Shown here piece by piece: positions 12,019 through 27,000 of a stretch of DNA of 64,000 nucleotides. The DNA is from Nilaparvata lugens (Eukaryota; Arthropoda; Insecta; Hemiptera; Delphacidae): assembly GCF_014356525.2 (NCBI RefSeq), contig NC_052506.1, positions 13,018,783-13,082,782 of the forward strand, given 5' to 3'. Numbering within the stretch: position 1 is the stretch's first letter; the number at the start of each line of letters is the position of its first letter. The notes below the pieces were generated by a model. That model had not been told where the DNA came from and searched no databases. It saw nothing but the letters and a program-made list of their open reading frames with translations. A program made the position numbers and the translations under genes.

Positions 12019-15000
12019 GTATGTAGTCGAACAATCGTCTGGTTTCCATTTGCAAAACTCACGTTGCTTCAATTTATTAATTATTTAATCCTTGTAACAT
12101 TACAAAAACCAATAAAATATATCCTGTAAAAATTGAGCCAAATTATTGTAGAACATAAACATCTCAGTATAGAGACTACTCAGCTCATACTCTATGTATA
12201 TAACCTTAGTTATATAAGTTACCCTATTGTACCATTACTTCCTATTATACCTATCCTACTACATCATGATCTCAAGATCCTATAGAATCTAATCTAATTC
12301 TGTACTATGTTCCATGTAAATAATCAAGAGTCTAGTATTTTAGATCAAATCGAAATAAATGGTCTTGCTAATCCGACAGGATTGATTGTCTTGCTAATTG
12401 ACAGGACAGGCTCGTCCGGGCTCATACTAGTGAAATTCCGGACTAGAGGAGAAATGCCTATTGAATGTTTGAATAGATCAATAGATGGTCTCACAAAATA
12501 ATAATAAACAGAAAAATGGCTTCAACTTATCCTGGAATAAGCTAAAAGAATGATGACGATTAGTAAAGATTCAGTTGTTGAAATCAGAAATGGGATTGAG
12601 TATTAAAGGTAAATTGTAATGCCTTACATTTCAAACACAGTATTGAGCAAATAGGGTCGGAGATTTATCCTTGATAAAAGTGTAAACAACAATGGAATAT
12701 TTTTATATACATTTTTCAAATCAACTTGACGAAATTGGTTGTAAGAAGCGCAAAATTAGTACTGGTTTTCTTTCGCTTAATAGAAGAAAATTGCTCTAAT
12801 GATCTGAAATTAAATCACCTATAAGCAGTGAGTATAGAATTGCCTATAAGTTGAATTCCCAAATGTTCAGCATACAGGATGTCAAATATCAGGTGTTTAT
12901 CTTCATACAAAGAACTTCCAAATTTTTTGTTTCGGAATCAGGTTTCTTGTCTGGGGCAAGAAACTGGAGAGAGTTGTCGGCCCTCATATTTTACATAAAT
13001 TAGTAAGAAACTTCCTCCTGCCGGTAAGGTACTATCGCATCTTCTAACAAAACGAGGTACCATCATATTGCGTACCACACTATTTGAATTTCTGTACTTG
13101 TCTTGTGGGAATAGAAATAATGACGAGAATGAAATAATTTACAATTGTACAACACTGCGAAGTTCATTATCTAAAACTGTCATTTCCTTTAGTCCTTGAG
13201 CGCAAACCTTGAAATGTGTTTCTCTTATCTAACCAGCTGTTACATGTGGATTTAAAAATAGAATCTCAGCTGGCTTTAATTATTGATCCAACTATTTATA
13301 GTTGCCTAACATCGTAATTGACTTCATTAAATATCTATAGTTGAAGTTTGAAACAGAAGAACTGATTTCGGATACTATTTTCCAACAATGAATATCTTGC
13401 TACGAGAATCTAATATACATAACTCAGAAATTTGTTTTTCTAACAAATTGGTTTCACCAAACAAATATTGCAACTGGATAAGGAAATCCAAATCCGCTAT
13501 TTTTTATGATAATTTATCCAAACCAGTTTTCAAATCTATCTCCTGTAAAGGACCAAGGTGTCGAAAATTGTCATTGGAAATATCCATTACAAACTCATGT
13601 ATCATCATTCTTCTCTCAAATATCAAGATATAATTAATATCTAAGAGAAATATCTTCTTATGATAAATTGTGTTATTATCTTGCACTTTTACAACTGTAC
13701 TCACGATTTTGTTGCTTGTTGGACACGTTTTGTGGCACTGAGCCACATCCTCAGCGTACAAGGAGTAGCTAGATACTATAAAAGTGTAAGATAACAACAA
13801 AATTTATTAACTCTGTTGTAGTTCTGACACTGTGTTACTTGTAAATATTTGAAAAACACTTACTTTTCTTGGAGTATTGAGACCTCAATATTATTAGAAG
13901 TTTTTCAAATATTTACAAGTAACACAGTGTCAGAACTACAACAGAGTTATTATATAGTGTTTCGTCATGGAAAGCAACATCAAAATTTATTATAATTAAT
14001 ATCAACAGTTCAAGTTAGTAGAATGAGGACAAGAGAAGAAATATATTGTATCAAAATATAATTTTCTTTCAGTATCAAATATTTTCTCATGTTTTCTCTA
14101 TCCTCCCCAAGAATAGGGATGCGATTCTATTTCAATCATTGTTATCAATGTCAGAATAATTGCTGTCCAACGCGATTAGTTGAACATAGTAGCTTTATTT
14201 CCATCCAAGGTCTTGGATTTTCCAATGGTAATTTCAATGTTTTTGAAGGCATCGTTCAAGACGCGTCCAGGAAGTGTTTTTCTTCATCGTAAAACTGACG
14301 TTATCTGTACGGTTACTATAAAGAGCGAGAAATATTTCCAAAGTAAATTAGTTACTTTCATGAACGTGACTAATGCCAATCAGCTTATTACTTCTTGTTA
14401 GTATGTCAATGGTTTTTGTCAATAGAGCGGCATGCTTCTGATCGTCAATTAGAAAGTATGAAAATATTATTTGTTTGTATTTTTTCCTAATAATTACTAG
14501 TTGTATGCCGTAATACAAATGAGTGTCCCTGTCGAATTACAGTATTCGAATTTCCTTCGAAACTTGTATCTGATTTATGATGATCTTTTTAGGTTTCATA
14601 TTATAGGGATTGATACAAGGGTTTGGTCTCTAACAACGTTTTTTATATTGTTTGAATATGAGATCATTGTGATCATGCAGTGATAAGACTCTCAGGTTTA
14701 TGATTAATCAAATTGTATTTTCTCAGTCCAAAGTATTGTTAAAAATTAATTATTGTCATTAATTAATCTTGATTTATTTTACTCATCTCTACTCTATCAT
14801 ACAGTAAACAATATTCAGATATAAATTTACCCTTTTAAAATTATTTCGTCGCGACTTGTTTCGGCTACTAATTCAATTTTCAAGAGTGATCTCAAGTTTT
14901 TGATTAATCAAATAGGTGTTTTCTCAGTCCAAAGTTTTATCAAATGCATTTATCATCAACCTTGATTCACTTTATTCATCTCTCCTCTATCATACAATAA

Positions 15001-18000
15001 ACAATATTTAATACCACTTTAAAATGGAATAAGTAGCAGTAACATGTGACGAAATAATTTAAAAAGGGTACTCAGGGGCCTGTTTCATAAAAATTTAGAA
15101 GTCCTGTAATACAGGAACAGCTGATTTTATCGGCTATGAGAATGGTGATTCTCCTGTATTACAGGACTTGTAACTTTTATGAAACAGGCCCCTTATATTT
15201 TTATTCATATTAAAAAGTAGCCCAAAAGAAGAAAAACAATATTTAGATAATTTGTTGGTATCTTATCATGAAATCCTCTAGAAATAGAAACTATTCGGAA
15301 AATTAGAATTAGGAACATTATTCAGATTTGGACTAATAGTCGTTATTCAGTTAACATATAACTTGAACCCTCACTTCATGTCGCTTTTCCTTAATTATTG
15401 TAAATAATTTTCTCATCAATAAATAGAAATAAAATAGGGAGTATGCCTTGTTTCAATGGATGATGCAGTAAGTCAGTCTTCCAGCACCATGTAAGCTTTG
15501 GAATAATATAGGGAAATCTTGTATTAATATTTTCATACAAGCATAAAAATCATCAATCAAAAACAACTTTTTCTCATATAAATTCACAGAGAAAATGAGC
15601 TGGTCGACCTTCAAATCAACTCAAGAGCCACTGGACCAGCTTTATGAGGTTGCAGTTTAGAAAGCATGCTGAATTGAAATAGTGACTCTCCATTATGGAT
15701 TTCTCTCTGAATGAATCAAATTCATGTACAAATGATTCTAAAAATGGAACTCCAGTAATTTCATTTACAATAATTTTAACAATCATCTTTGTTAGATTAG
15801 AGGCTCGGAGTGAACGTGAGAACTTCTGTGATGACATCTTCTCACTTCTTGGTTCTAGGTTGATGTCGGAATGTAATTATCCTACGTAATTTAACTTGGA
15901 ATCCGAATCATTTCAAGTTGTGGAATACAATAGATTACGCTGCCAGCAGGAGAATCCGTTGAAGTTGTGTTTCTCATCTAGATATATATATCTTGATTCT
16001 TGAAGAGCTCATCATCAACTGAAATTGAAGTCTTCATTATTTGAAAAGCATCAACATCAACTGAAATCTGATTCCTTGATCCATTACGGACTGGGACTTT
16101 TGTCACGTTTTTAACATTATAATGATGACTCGCATAATTCATGTTGAATATGAAGTATTTATCCACTAACTTGAAAGTGTTTGGATCGCTAATGATTGTG
16201 TTTTTTCAATGAATCCTGAACGATCTGAAAGCAGGTACAGTAGGCGAATATTCGCTATTTTCTGCATAGTGTCTGCAAGTCATAGTGTTGAAGAAACAAA
16301 CTGAAGCACAGAATACAGCCTATTATATTATAGAAGCTTTCTCTGACTGAAGTCTCGTAATTGGTAGTTTGATTCAATCATCTACTTTCATACTGACGTG
16401 AAAATTATTGCTGGCTGGGGTTTTCCTAATCATCTAATTTTTTACTTTCAATAGCGACGATTTTATCATAGTACTATTTTAACTGTTTTGGTAGATTGGA
16501 CTTACTTTTCATTACACCACCATGAGTACATTTGTACTTCAATTAGTAATATACAAGCTCATTCTTTGAAAATAAAATGTTATTTTTTTCACCAATATAT
16601 TATTTTTCAAATTTTGGAAGGATGTAAACTCCATGATTGAAACGATAGTTTACTTAGAAATCATAACCATGTGACCAAAAACCACCAACACCAGAATGCA
16701 CATGTAAATAGTGGTAGCCGCTCATGTGCAAATGTTTACAGTCATAAAAGGCGATTGGGCGGGCGAAGCCCGTCACCCAGCCGGAGCGCGGAGGCTGCTA
16801 ACCCACCCTATTGGGGGTGCAGGGGGCGAAGCCCCCTGCTGAGCGCGAAGCGCGAGTTACTTTATAAATTCAATAGCTCGGCTTCGATATATAGTAGAAT
16901 TACAGTTATTTTTATACTGTTTCTTTTTTGTTCACAGGTATGTTGATTGCTGTCGCATCGATTGATTTCGTTTTTTAGGATTGAGTCCAAATTACTGGTA
17001 TGTTGAACATTTCACCGTAGGCTAGTAGGCTAATCAGTATTGTAAGTACTGTACTAGTTTAAAAATAGCAACCCAAAGAAGTTCTGCCATTTGAATAAAA
17101 ATATAATTGGAAAGATATGCAGTGGTTTTAATCCACTCTCAAGATTTCTTCCATTCTATATAATATTACTAGCATCATAAATGTTTCATTCATACTTTTT
17201 GTACGATTGTAGTTCAATCGACTGTGTGAATAAATGTTTCATTCATGCCTTTTGTACGATTGTAGCTCAATCTAATGTGTGAATAAATGTTTCATTCATG
17301 CTTTTTGTACGATTGTAGTTCAATCGACTGTGTGAATAAATGTTTCATTCATGCCTTTTGTACGATTGTAGCTCAATCGAATGTGTGAATAAATGTTTTA
17401 TTCATGCTTTTTGTACGATTGTAGTTCAATCGACAGTGTGAATAGATGTTTCATTCATGCTTTTTGTACAATAATTGTACTTCAAAATGTTCAGAGACTA
17501 GTTCACAAATTATAACTAGTGATGGTAACAAGCTATAATCACAAATTCTTCTTTTGCCAGTTTATCTATGTGAAACATTTTAGAACTTACGAATATTTCT
17601 GCAACTCTATCGATCACTCTCCAACTCTGATGCTATTACAATTTACTAATACCACAGAATACAGCATATGGTTGAGCTATACATTATACAATAATATAGT
17701 AGTTTATATTATAGTAGTTTTCTCTGCTAATACCATGGAATAAACAATCAATTCTAGTCTATAACTATATTTCTATTCTAGAAATAACAATTCAATCTAG
17801 ATAGTTTATTCTATGCTAGTACTTGACAGTACAAACAGAAATATTTTCAACTGTAGCTTATTGTTTTCGTGGTAAACTCCATCCCATATACACAAGCGGA
17901 ATGTCACTCACTTATTCTGCAATTTAGTGAACCCTGACTCAAGTGATTCTTCCTCATCCCACGCACTGTATCTCTAGTTCTCAGTACCTACATAGCTAAG

Positions 18001-21000
18001 TTTACTCAATTATGTGTTGGCGGAGCCGCTATCTACGTAGCACTGGAAACGCAGCTCTGATTATAAATTCGCAACTGCTGTGACTCCCCTTCAGTTTCCT
18101 TACAGGTCACTGCCTTCTATAAACCATACTAAACTATTCGATGTCTTGTTTTGAGGTAGATTTTATTCGCAAATTCGTACATCCCACGTTCTATTATTAA
18201 GTTTCATAGATACAGGATGAAGTTACACGCTTCTGTTCTATGGTTTATAACTTAGACCAGTTATACAATAGACACGCTGGGAAGTCTAGCCTCTGAAGCC
18301 AACATCTACTGCCATATCACCATATCGTGACGTTAGCATCGGATAGAAAACTTTTCTGCAAAGTTTGTTTACATTGTTCTCTATCCGATGCTGACGTCAC
18401 GATATGGTGATATGGCAGTAGATGTTGGCTTCATCGACTTTCAGTATGAATATACAATGGACCGTGTCTATTCTATAACTGGTCTAAGGTTTATAATGAT
18501 CATAATTTATTAAATAAATTTTATTTATCTAGTCATTCACAATTAATACACTTATATGAGAAGGCACAACAGTATTAGTATGCCCAAAACTGTCCCATTT
18601 CATATAATGTATAATGCAGTCCAAATAAAAATGTAGGTTAAGCTACTATAGCTTATTAAAATATAAATTTACAAAATGATTATTAAAATCCCAATTAAAT
18701 GCTGTAAATCACCCCGAAGACTTTCTGCAAACCGGTTCTCAATATTTGCAGCAGCAGAAGTCTTCAGAGTGATTTAATTGGGATTTTCGTTTAATAATAA
18801 TTATTCAATAATTAGCATTTGAACAAATGCAACTTCCAATTTATTTCCATTTGTATCAATTTGCACTTCAAAAAACAAACAAATCTTCAATTAAAAATAG
18901 ATATCATCCACTATATTGATTGAAATCACAGTGAATCGATCTGAAATAACATCTAAATATAGATAAACTGTAATCATAGTTAGGCCTACGTATAAATTGA
19001 GAATCATCACATAATATTTTATTTTCAAAATATAGAATTCCTGTTGATAGTTTGTGACTTTCAAAAAACAAACAAATCTTCAATTAAAAATATATAACAT
19101 CAACTATATTGATTGAAATCACCGTGAATGGGGTCTGAAATATCATCTAAATATAGATAAACTGTAATAATAGTTACGTATAAATTGAGAATCATCACAT
19201 AATATTGTATTTTCAAAATATAGAATTCGTGACTTTCAAAAAACAAACAATCTTCAATTAAAAATATATAACATCAACTATATTGATTGAAATCACAGTA
19301 CATCGGATCTGAAATATCATCTAAATATAGATAAACTGTAATAATAGTTACGTATAAATTGAGAATCATCACATAATATTGTATTTTCAAAATATAGAAT
19401 TCGTGTTGATAGTGTGTGACTTTCAAAAAACAAACAAATCTTCAATTAAAAATATATATCATCAACTATATTGATTGAAATCACCATGAATCGTGTCTGA
19501 AATATCATCTAAATATAGATGACTATAATAATAGCTACGCATAAATTGAGAACCGCCATATAATATTGCGTTTTCAAAATACAGAATTCTTATTGGTAGT
19601 GTGTGACTTTCAAAAAACAAACAAATATTCAATTAGAAATATATAACATCAACTATATTGATTGAAATCACCATGAATCGTGTCTGAAATATCATCTAAA
19701 TATAGATTAACTATAATAATAGCTACGCATAAATTGAGAACCGCCATATTATAATACTGCATTTTCAAAAATATAGAATTCGTATTGATAGTGTGTGACT
19801 TTATATCGCAAATATGGATAGGATATATGAATAGATTGAAATATGCTACTGTGAATCGTGACGTCTATGAAAAAAATTATTGTTTCCATAAACAATGCAA
19901 CTACATTTTCTGATTGGTCAGTTACGCCCACACCAGGACGTATTGATGGGTTAATCGATGAAGAGCATCAACTTGTTTTTATTGTTCCCACGTATGTGCT
20001 CGGTCATGTGTGAAGTTTCTCTCTTTTGTATTTGATGGCTTTCTCTCTCTGGCTGGTCTCGTTGTATGATGTCGACTGCCAGTTGACAGTTGGGTCGCAT
20101 TTGATTGAGAGCCGAACAGCTCAATATAGCAGTCAGTCACATTAAAGTATCGTCACCTTTCTCTCATATGAATATTAATAGACTCAACTGCGATGATTCG
20201 CATACATCGCTTCGTTTACAAAATTGAAACGGCAAACAATTGCTGCCTATGATAGTGATAGCGATACTGGCATTGTGAACAGATTCCAGCGACATGACGA
20301 CGCTAAATTTGGATTATGAATCGATACTCTCATATTTCACTATTCATTTTAGTAGAATATCATAAGGAGAGCTCAGAATTGGTATTCAGTGAAAACATGT
20401 TTGAAAAAGTTTCTACATGATTAAAAATGAATTACCAATAAATGTAGCCTATTGAATAATTCAGTATTGATGAAAAGTAGTTCAAATAGATAAATTTGGT
20501 TCATTGAATAGATATGAGGATTTCTTGACTAGCGTTGGAATGGATTTTACATTACATCAAAAATAACAAGTAATGAAGTAAACCTTATTCAAATTAAAAC
20601 TGAATCAATAATGCAATATTGATTGATTGCATAAAACATTTTATATGACTGTTCAATAAAAATGTATGATGATTTTTTAAAATTTAATTTTTTTTTAATG
20701 TTATATATCTATTGATTGCATAAAAAAATTATATGACTGTTTAATAAAAATCTGTAAGTAATGGAATGGAAACAGGAATAGGTTCCCCTCACTCACCTTT
20801 TTATTATTATGCTAGTAATATTGTTAACCATCATTTGCTAGTAATTTAATTAATTTATTTATTTATATTTGATACAATTACAAATCATATGAATATGATC
20901 GGGATAGAACAACAGGCATAGCCCAAAACTATTCTGTTCCCAAATTTTGATAAATAATAAAATTTAATTATAATAATTTTGTAATAATAATAGTAATTAG

Positions 21001-24000
21001 TAATTACCAATATCGGGGCACCGAGCTTAGCTCGTTATTTTTATTTATTGATAAACAGAACACAATTTATTCTCTAAAATGATCTTGTCAATATTTTACA
21101 GCTGTTATACGTCAGCTTATGAATTTCGGGGATGCGATATTTTGATTTTCTACAGAATCACTCGCTCACTTTTTACTATCCACAGACGACGAAAGTCTCA
21201 GCTGTTTCAGCCAAGGATGAATTACCCTTTCAATGTCGTCTAGCGAGTTATCCCAAGGATGATACCTAGTGCAATCGAATTTTTATATCATAAACCTACA
21301 ATGTTCCAAATTTCGTGAAAATCGTTAGAGCCGTTTTCGAGATCCGTTGAACATAAATAACCAGGGGCCTATTTCACAAAGCTACAAATATTGTTACCAA
21401 CCATGGTTACGAACAAGTACTTGTAGTTACAAGTTTACAAGTACTCACGTTTCACAAAAATTTATGATCTACAAGTTTACAAGTTTACAATTTTACAAGT
21501 CTACAAGTACTTCAATAGTAAACATAACCTATTTTCATGATGATTTCCTTTTTTTCATCCTTTATAAAGGTTACTTGTACTTTTCAATAATTACTTTGAA
21601 AATATTTGAAAGCAATATAATGTTTTTTGTACAGTCTACTTCATTTATTGCTGAATTTGTAGCCTACACAGTATATGTACTCTGTATATATATAAAGTGA
21701 ATGTACTATATATAGTGTATACTATATATACTGTGTATATATACTATAGTACACATAACCTATGAGGTAACACATTAATAACTATTTTGGAAATTTATTA
21801 AATTCAATTTCCTGATGCATATATTTCCAAAATAATTAATTTTAGAGGAATATAGGGCATTTTTGATTATTAGAAATATTTATTGAATATTCAAAATCAT
21901 TTTAATGATCACTTGTCCTTTACATAGCTTTCCACTTCGGTAGAAATTTCATAGTTACGAACAAGTAATTTCGACAAAAATTGTTGGCAACAATGAAAAT
22001 CTTTGTGAAACACTTGTTCGTAACAAGCAAATCACTTGTAAACTTGTAGAAATTCATTGTAACTACAAGTTTACAATTCTGCTTTTGTGAAACGCTAGTA
22101 ATCAGCTGTTCTCCAAAACCATGGTTGGCAACAAGACTTGTAACCTACTTGTACCTTTGTGAAACGGGCCCCAGATAACCAGATATAAAAATATAAACAG
22201 ATATACAGAAATTGCTCGCTTAATATAATAGGATTATGTTATTTATGTACCCCATTCATTATCAAATCTCCATTTCACAAAATCAAGATTATAAATTTCT
22301 TTCTCCCACATATTGACATATATGTATTCCGCACAAATTTAAATTTATTAAACTAATCCTGTTTTATAATCCAACATTACAGAACTTATTATTTATATTT
22401 GTATTATAATATTTTCCCAATAATAGAAACAAAATTCATGCAATTGAAATTACTGTGGTAGCTAATATGTTTAACTTATTTCCAGTAACATTGTCACGTA
22501 AAAACTACAGCAATATCAAACCAATAGTATCCTAATTATTATTATCAAACGAAAATCCAAATTAAATGCTGTAATTCACCCCGAAGACTTCTGCTACTGC
22601 AAATATTGACAACAGGGTAAACAGCTAGATGGAAATTCGATGAGCCCTACTATTTCAAAATTATTTGCCAGCCCGGGAATCGAACCCAGTACCTCCTAAA
22701 TGCCGGTCAGGAATGCTTACCCTTACACCAAACTGACAATCTCTGGATAGCAGCGCACATTTTATACGAAGCCATAGCGGCCAGCCAGTATACAGATGGA
22801 AATACTGAGATATTGCAATTATTCAAATACTTATGAATTAACTATTATTAAACGAAAATCCAAATTGAATGCTGTAATTCACCCCGAAGACTTCTGCTAC
22901 TGCAAATATTGACAACATTATATAGTTTCCTATCGTCCTAAGCATAGTTATGAGACCAACAATAGTTGTTATACTAGAACCTCTCAAAAACTCTAATCAT
23001 CCTCTAGAACTAGATGTCTAGACCGAAGGGTCTAGAGTCTAGAACTAAACTTCTAGTCTGTTAGTTACTGAGTAACAGTTGTGGACAATTACTTAGAGCA
23101 ACCAAGTGTGATACCTGTCAGGATGCTATTCTATACCGTCCTCAATATCTGTACTGGAAGAAGAGAATGTCTGCTCCCTCTTTCTCTCTCTCTCTCTCTC
23201 TCCCACTCTCTCCCTCTTATTCTTTCTCCCTCTCGCTTTTGGGTGCTATTCTAATCCTTCTGCTATGTTTTCGTTATGTAATGCCATTAAAAGATCTCAA
23301 TTTGTTGCAATCGCTTATCAAATAATAATGTGTTAGCCTATATGAAAATCGTCTGTATATGAGCAATTAAGTGTTCTCTTTTAGTGCTAGAAAAGTAATA
23401 ACGTTCTGTTATGGCAATGAAGGCTGCCTTATGTGAAAATTCATTAATTTGTTAGTTGAAGCTCAACCATGGTAGATCTTCCATTCAAATTTTCCATGTG
23501 CCGTGTTTGTGTAATCTCTTATTATGCCCTATCTTTCAAAAACATCAGAATCTGAAAGCTGTAAAGAAAATGTGAATTCGTATTGCTTTTGCTGGTGAGG
23601 AGTCCCTTGCGAGGTCCCACCTCGTGTGAATAATTTAAGGCTGTGCTAAGGCTAAAAATAAACTTTTTACTCGTGATATTTTTCAAAGTTTTTTGATTTG
23701 TATATCATCCAGCTATCAAAATGAAAAAGTTTTCTCAGGAAAACATTTTTTTCTGATCACTTCTTTTTGAGATATGAGCGCCTAAAGTTTACATTTTTGG
23801 GACAGAACATTTAAAATTCGGTAAGAGATAAATCCATGAGATTTAGAGGATAGATTCTTCATGGTATTGTTGATCTGGTAAAACAAAAATTTTCTGAAAA
23901 TATACATTTTTAAGATAGTCATTCAATTTACTTAATATAACCAAAAATAACTTTTAGTTGAGCTATTTTTGGTGAATTGAATAACTTTTCCAAAAGTTGA

Positions 24001-27000
24001 TATTTTCAGAAAATTTTTGTTTTACTAGATCAACAATACCATGAAGAATCCATCCTCTAAATCTCATGGATTTATATCGTACCGAATTTGAAATGTTCTG
24101 TCCCAAAAATTCAAACTTCAGTCGCTCATATCTCAAAAAGTAATGATCGGATAAAAATATTTCCTGAGAATACTTTTCCATTTTGATAGCTTGATATACA
24201 AATCAGAAAACTTTGAAAAATATCACGAGTAGAAAGTTTATTCTAAGCCTTTGCACAGCCTTAATCTGCCTTACCACTGTCATACTTCAGTCGGGACCGA
24301 CATTAAACGTGCTTATCCGATAACACGTAAGATTTCTTGGTTTATTACAAAAAATAAATCCTTCAATTTTGTGCTTCATTTTCTAAGGGTTTGATTTCCT
24401 GTCACTATTGTTTACTTATAAAAATTTATAAAATATGTTCAGTTCATGATGAACAAATCTACGTAATTTATAAAATATATTTATAGTACCCTTAATAAAA
24501 TGAAAGAATAAGAATACAAATTATTTTATTAATCTCAAAGGGTACTATAATTCTATTTTATAAATCAATCAATCAAATCTTATTTCGCCACAACAAAAAT
24601 ATTAATCCTCAATACAAAGTTGAAATAAAACATATTCATCAATATTTAAATATACACGAAAAACAACTTTGTCAAAACAAAATAACATGTTTGGCGCTGC
24701 CTGCATAACCGAAGTTTGAGTGCTGGCAGTGAGTATCGATATTAATTTTCAATATAAAAAATTTCATTGAAGAAATGAATAGATGAAACAAGAATGAAAA
24801 AATATACATATGAAAGAAAATATAAATAAACATAGTATATATAAAAAGGAAAAGTAAATTCAAGAAAGTAGCCCTGAATTCATACATTTTAAAAATCTAC
24901 GTAACATTAACAATCCTTCGAAAACCCAATAGAAAAATATCTCTTGTTTGAATTTAGTTAGCTGCCCATACTCTACTTCTAGGTTTCATCTTTGTTTATT
25001 ATTATCCATTACCTTCAACTATGATAGCTGAAATTGTACAAATTTTGAATCTTCTTTCGAGATATATCCTGCTCTTGTCTTTGAAACATCCAAGTAAGAA
25101 ATAAATCACTGGTCATTATTTCCAAATTATCCAAGATAGATAATAAGTAATATTGTTGTATATAGTCGAAACAGATCTATGGAAAACATACTATTCTGCG
25201 ATTATGACTAATTTTCAATGTTTTTTATTACCTCCTCCCACTCCTCATCCTCCTCTCCTATCTGTTGACGAACCATTATAATTGTGGCTTTACTATCTTT
25301 CTGATAGCAGTAATCTAAACCAGCAAAAATGATTGCAGCTCAGAATTTCCTGTTTTATTATCTAGCCATTTCCTCCTCTATTTTTGATAGTACAGTTTTA
25401 ATTAAAAGCTGTTCTCTGAATTCAACCCGCATTCCATTCTATTCAAAAGAGAGTATTGAGTTTCATGCATGTAAAGCCTTACATAGCTCATTTCGCTTAT
25501 CATGGAAAACATTATTGCTTCAGCTTGGTTTTTTGATAACTCAATTTTTTGTTAGAGCTCAGAGCTCAGACGGCAGTTGTTTTTAGAACTTGAAGCAAGA
25601 GATGAAACTTTGCATGTGAGAAATACATTTATTTCAGAGTTGAGTGAGTCATGGAAAAGTTTCTTTACTGAGAGTTGTGAGTCAGAAGAAAATCCACTCA
25701 ACCAACCCCTAAAGCTGTAAAATAGTCTGACTGCGGAATCTCTTTGCATATTTCCCCCTCACTCAAACTGATCCTAATATTGGATAGCACTGTAACAACT
25801 CAAATAAATCTAACTTGAAATACTATTTAGTTATATACCGTTTATTTTTGTTAATGATAACCTCCTCTTCTATGGATGATTAACAAAAATAGTAATTTCA
25901 ATTCACGTTTTTAGTACCTATTCCCGTTCAGGAAAATACATTAATTTTGATATTTTTGCTATTTTCATCTCCTTTCAGATAAAGTTATCTGAAATTGATA
26001 GATTAGATAGATTGATAGATTAGTATAGAATATTAAATATTCAAAGATCCAATTAATAATATTGTTCAGTTCAGGCATAACTGATGTTTTGACGTCTAGA
26101 ATTTTAACATGAGTATAATTTGTGGATTTAAGTGAAATTCTAAATATTTTTTGTGATTGTTAAGGAAGATTTTTGTTTGAATTTGTATTTTGAAATTAAT
26201 TAATCTGATAAATTCAAAATTATTGTAGTACATACATTTTTTGGACTCAAAATAGTGTGTGAATCAAGTTATCATTTACATAACCTCTAGACTGTGTATT
26301 CCAAATTAAGGTTTAAAGCAGTTTTGGGTTAAATGCTTGTTGTTTTTACCAGCATTGTATCTATTGTCTATGAATAAATGAAATGAGGTAACATAATTAC
26401 GGCTGATGTTCACGATCGTTATAATATAAATGGTTTTATCATTATAAGTGTTTTGAGTATATATTAAGTTCTCAAAAGTACAGTTTGCTAGTTAACTTCA
26501 TTTTTCGTTCCCCAGTATCTTGAACCTGTTCTACGACATTTGAACTTCCTGGAAATAGGAATTAATTTCAATTATTCAATTGATAGACTATTCTCCCACG
26601 TGTCGTTCAGGAAAATACATTAATTTTGATATTTTTGCTATTTTCATCTCCTTTCAGATAAAGTTATCTGAAATTCGCAAAAATCCTGTTCATTCATAAT
26701 TCTGAATGAAGGAAAAGGTGGATTTTACTTCAATTTTCCCCACCTTTATAATAAATTATTCTCTTGAGTCTATAAGGAAAATTTCATCTCGAAAACTAAT
26801 AACCTGTCTGAATCGGTAGTTTATTTCCTATTTTATTTATTCTCTTCCAACACAAACTGGTTTCAATAGAATTTATTCTATAAATAAAATTTTATTTTTG
26901 AAACTGTTCACTACATTTCACACCAGTTCTTTATAGATTCTTACATATATAATGAGCCTTGATTCATCTGTGATTCTCGCATCGTCTTTCAAGTTATAGT

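Noticed and set aside
11750..12088. Overlapping 112-codon frame over exon 1
   Set aside because: Its splice phase at 12018 is incompatible with exon 2, whereas the 11836 frame fits; Pro/Arg-rich content is a shadow of GC-rich coding sequence.
17178..17475. CRISPR-like array
   Set aside because: Contiguous tandem units without unique spacers, in a eukaryotic intron.
22666..22738. Functional tRNA-Ala gene
   Set aside because: C at position 33, many wobble pairs and direct continuation into a dispersed repeat body indicate a SINE head; retained only as tRNA-like.
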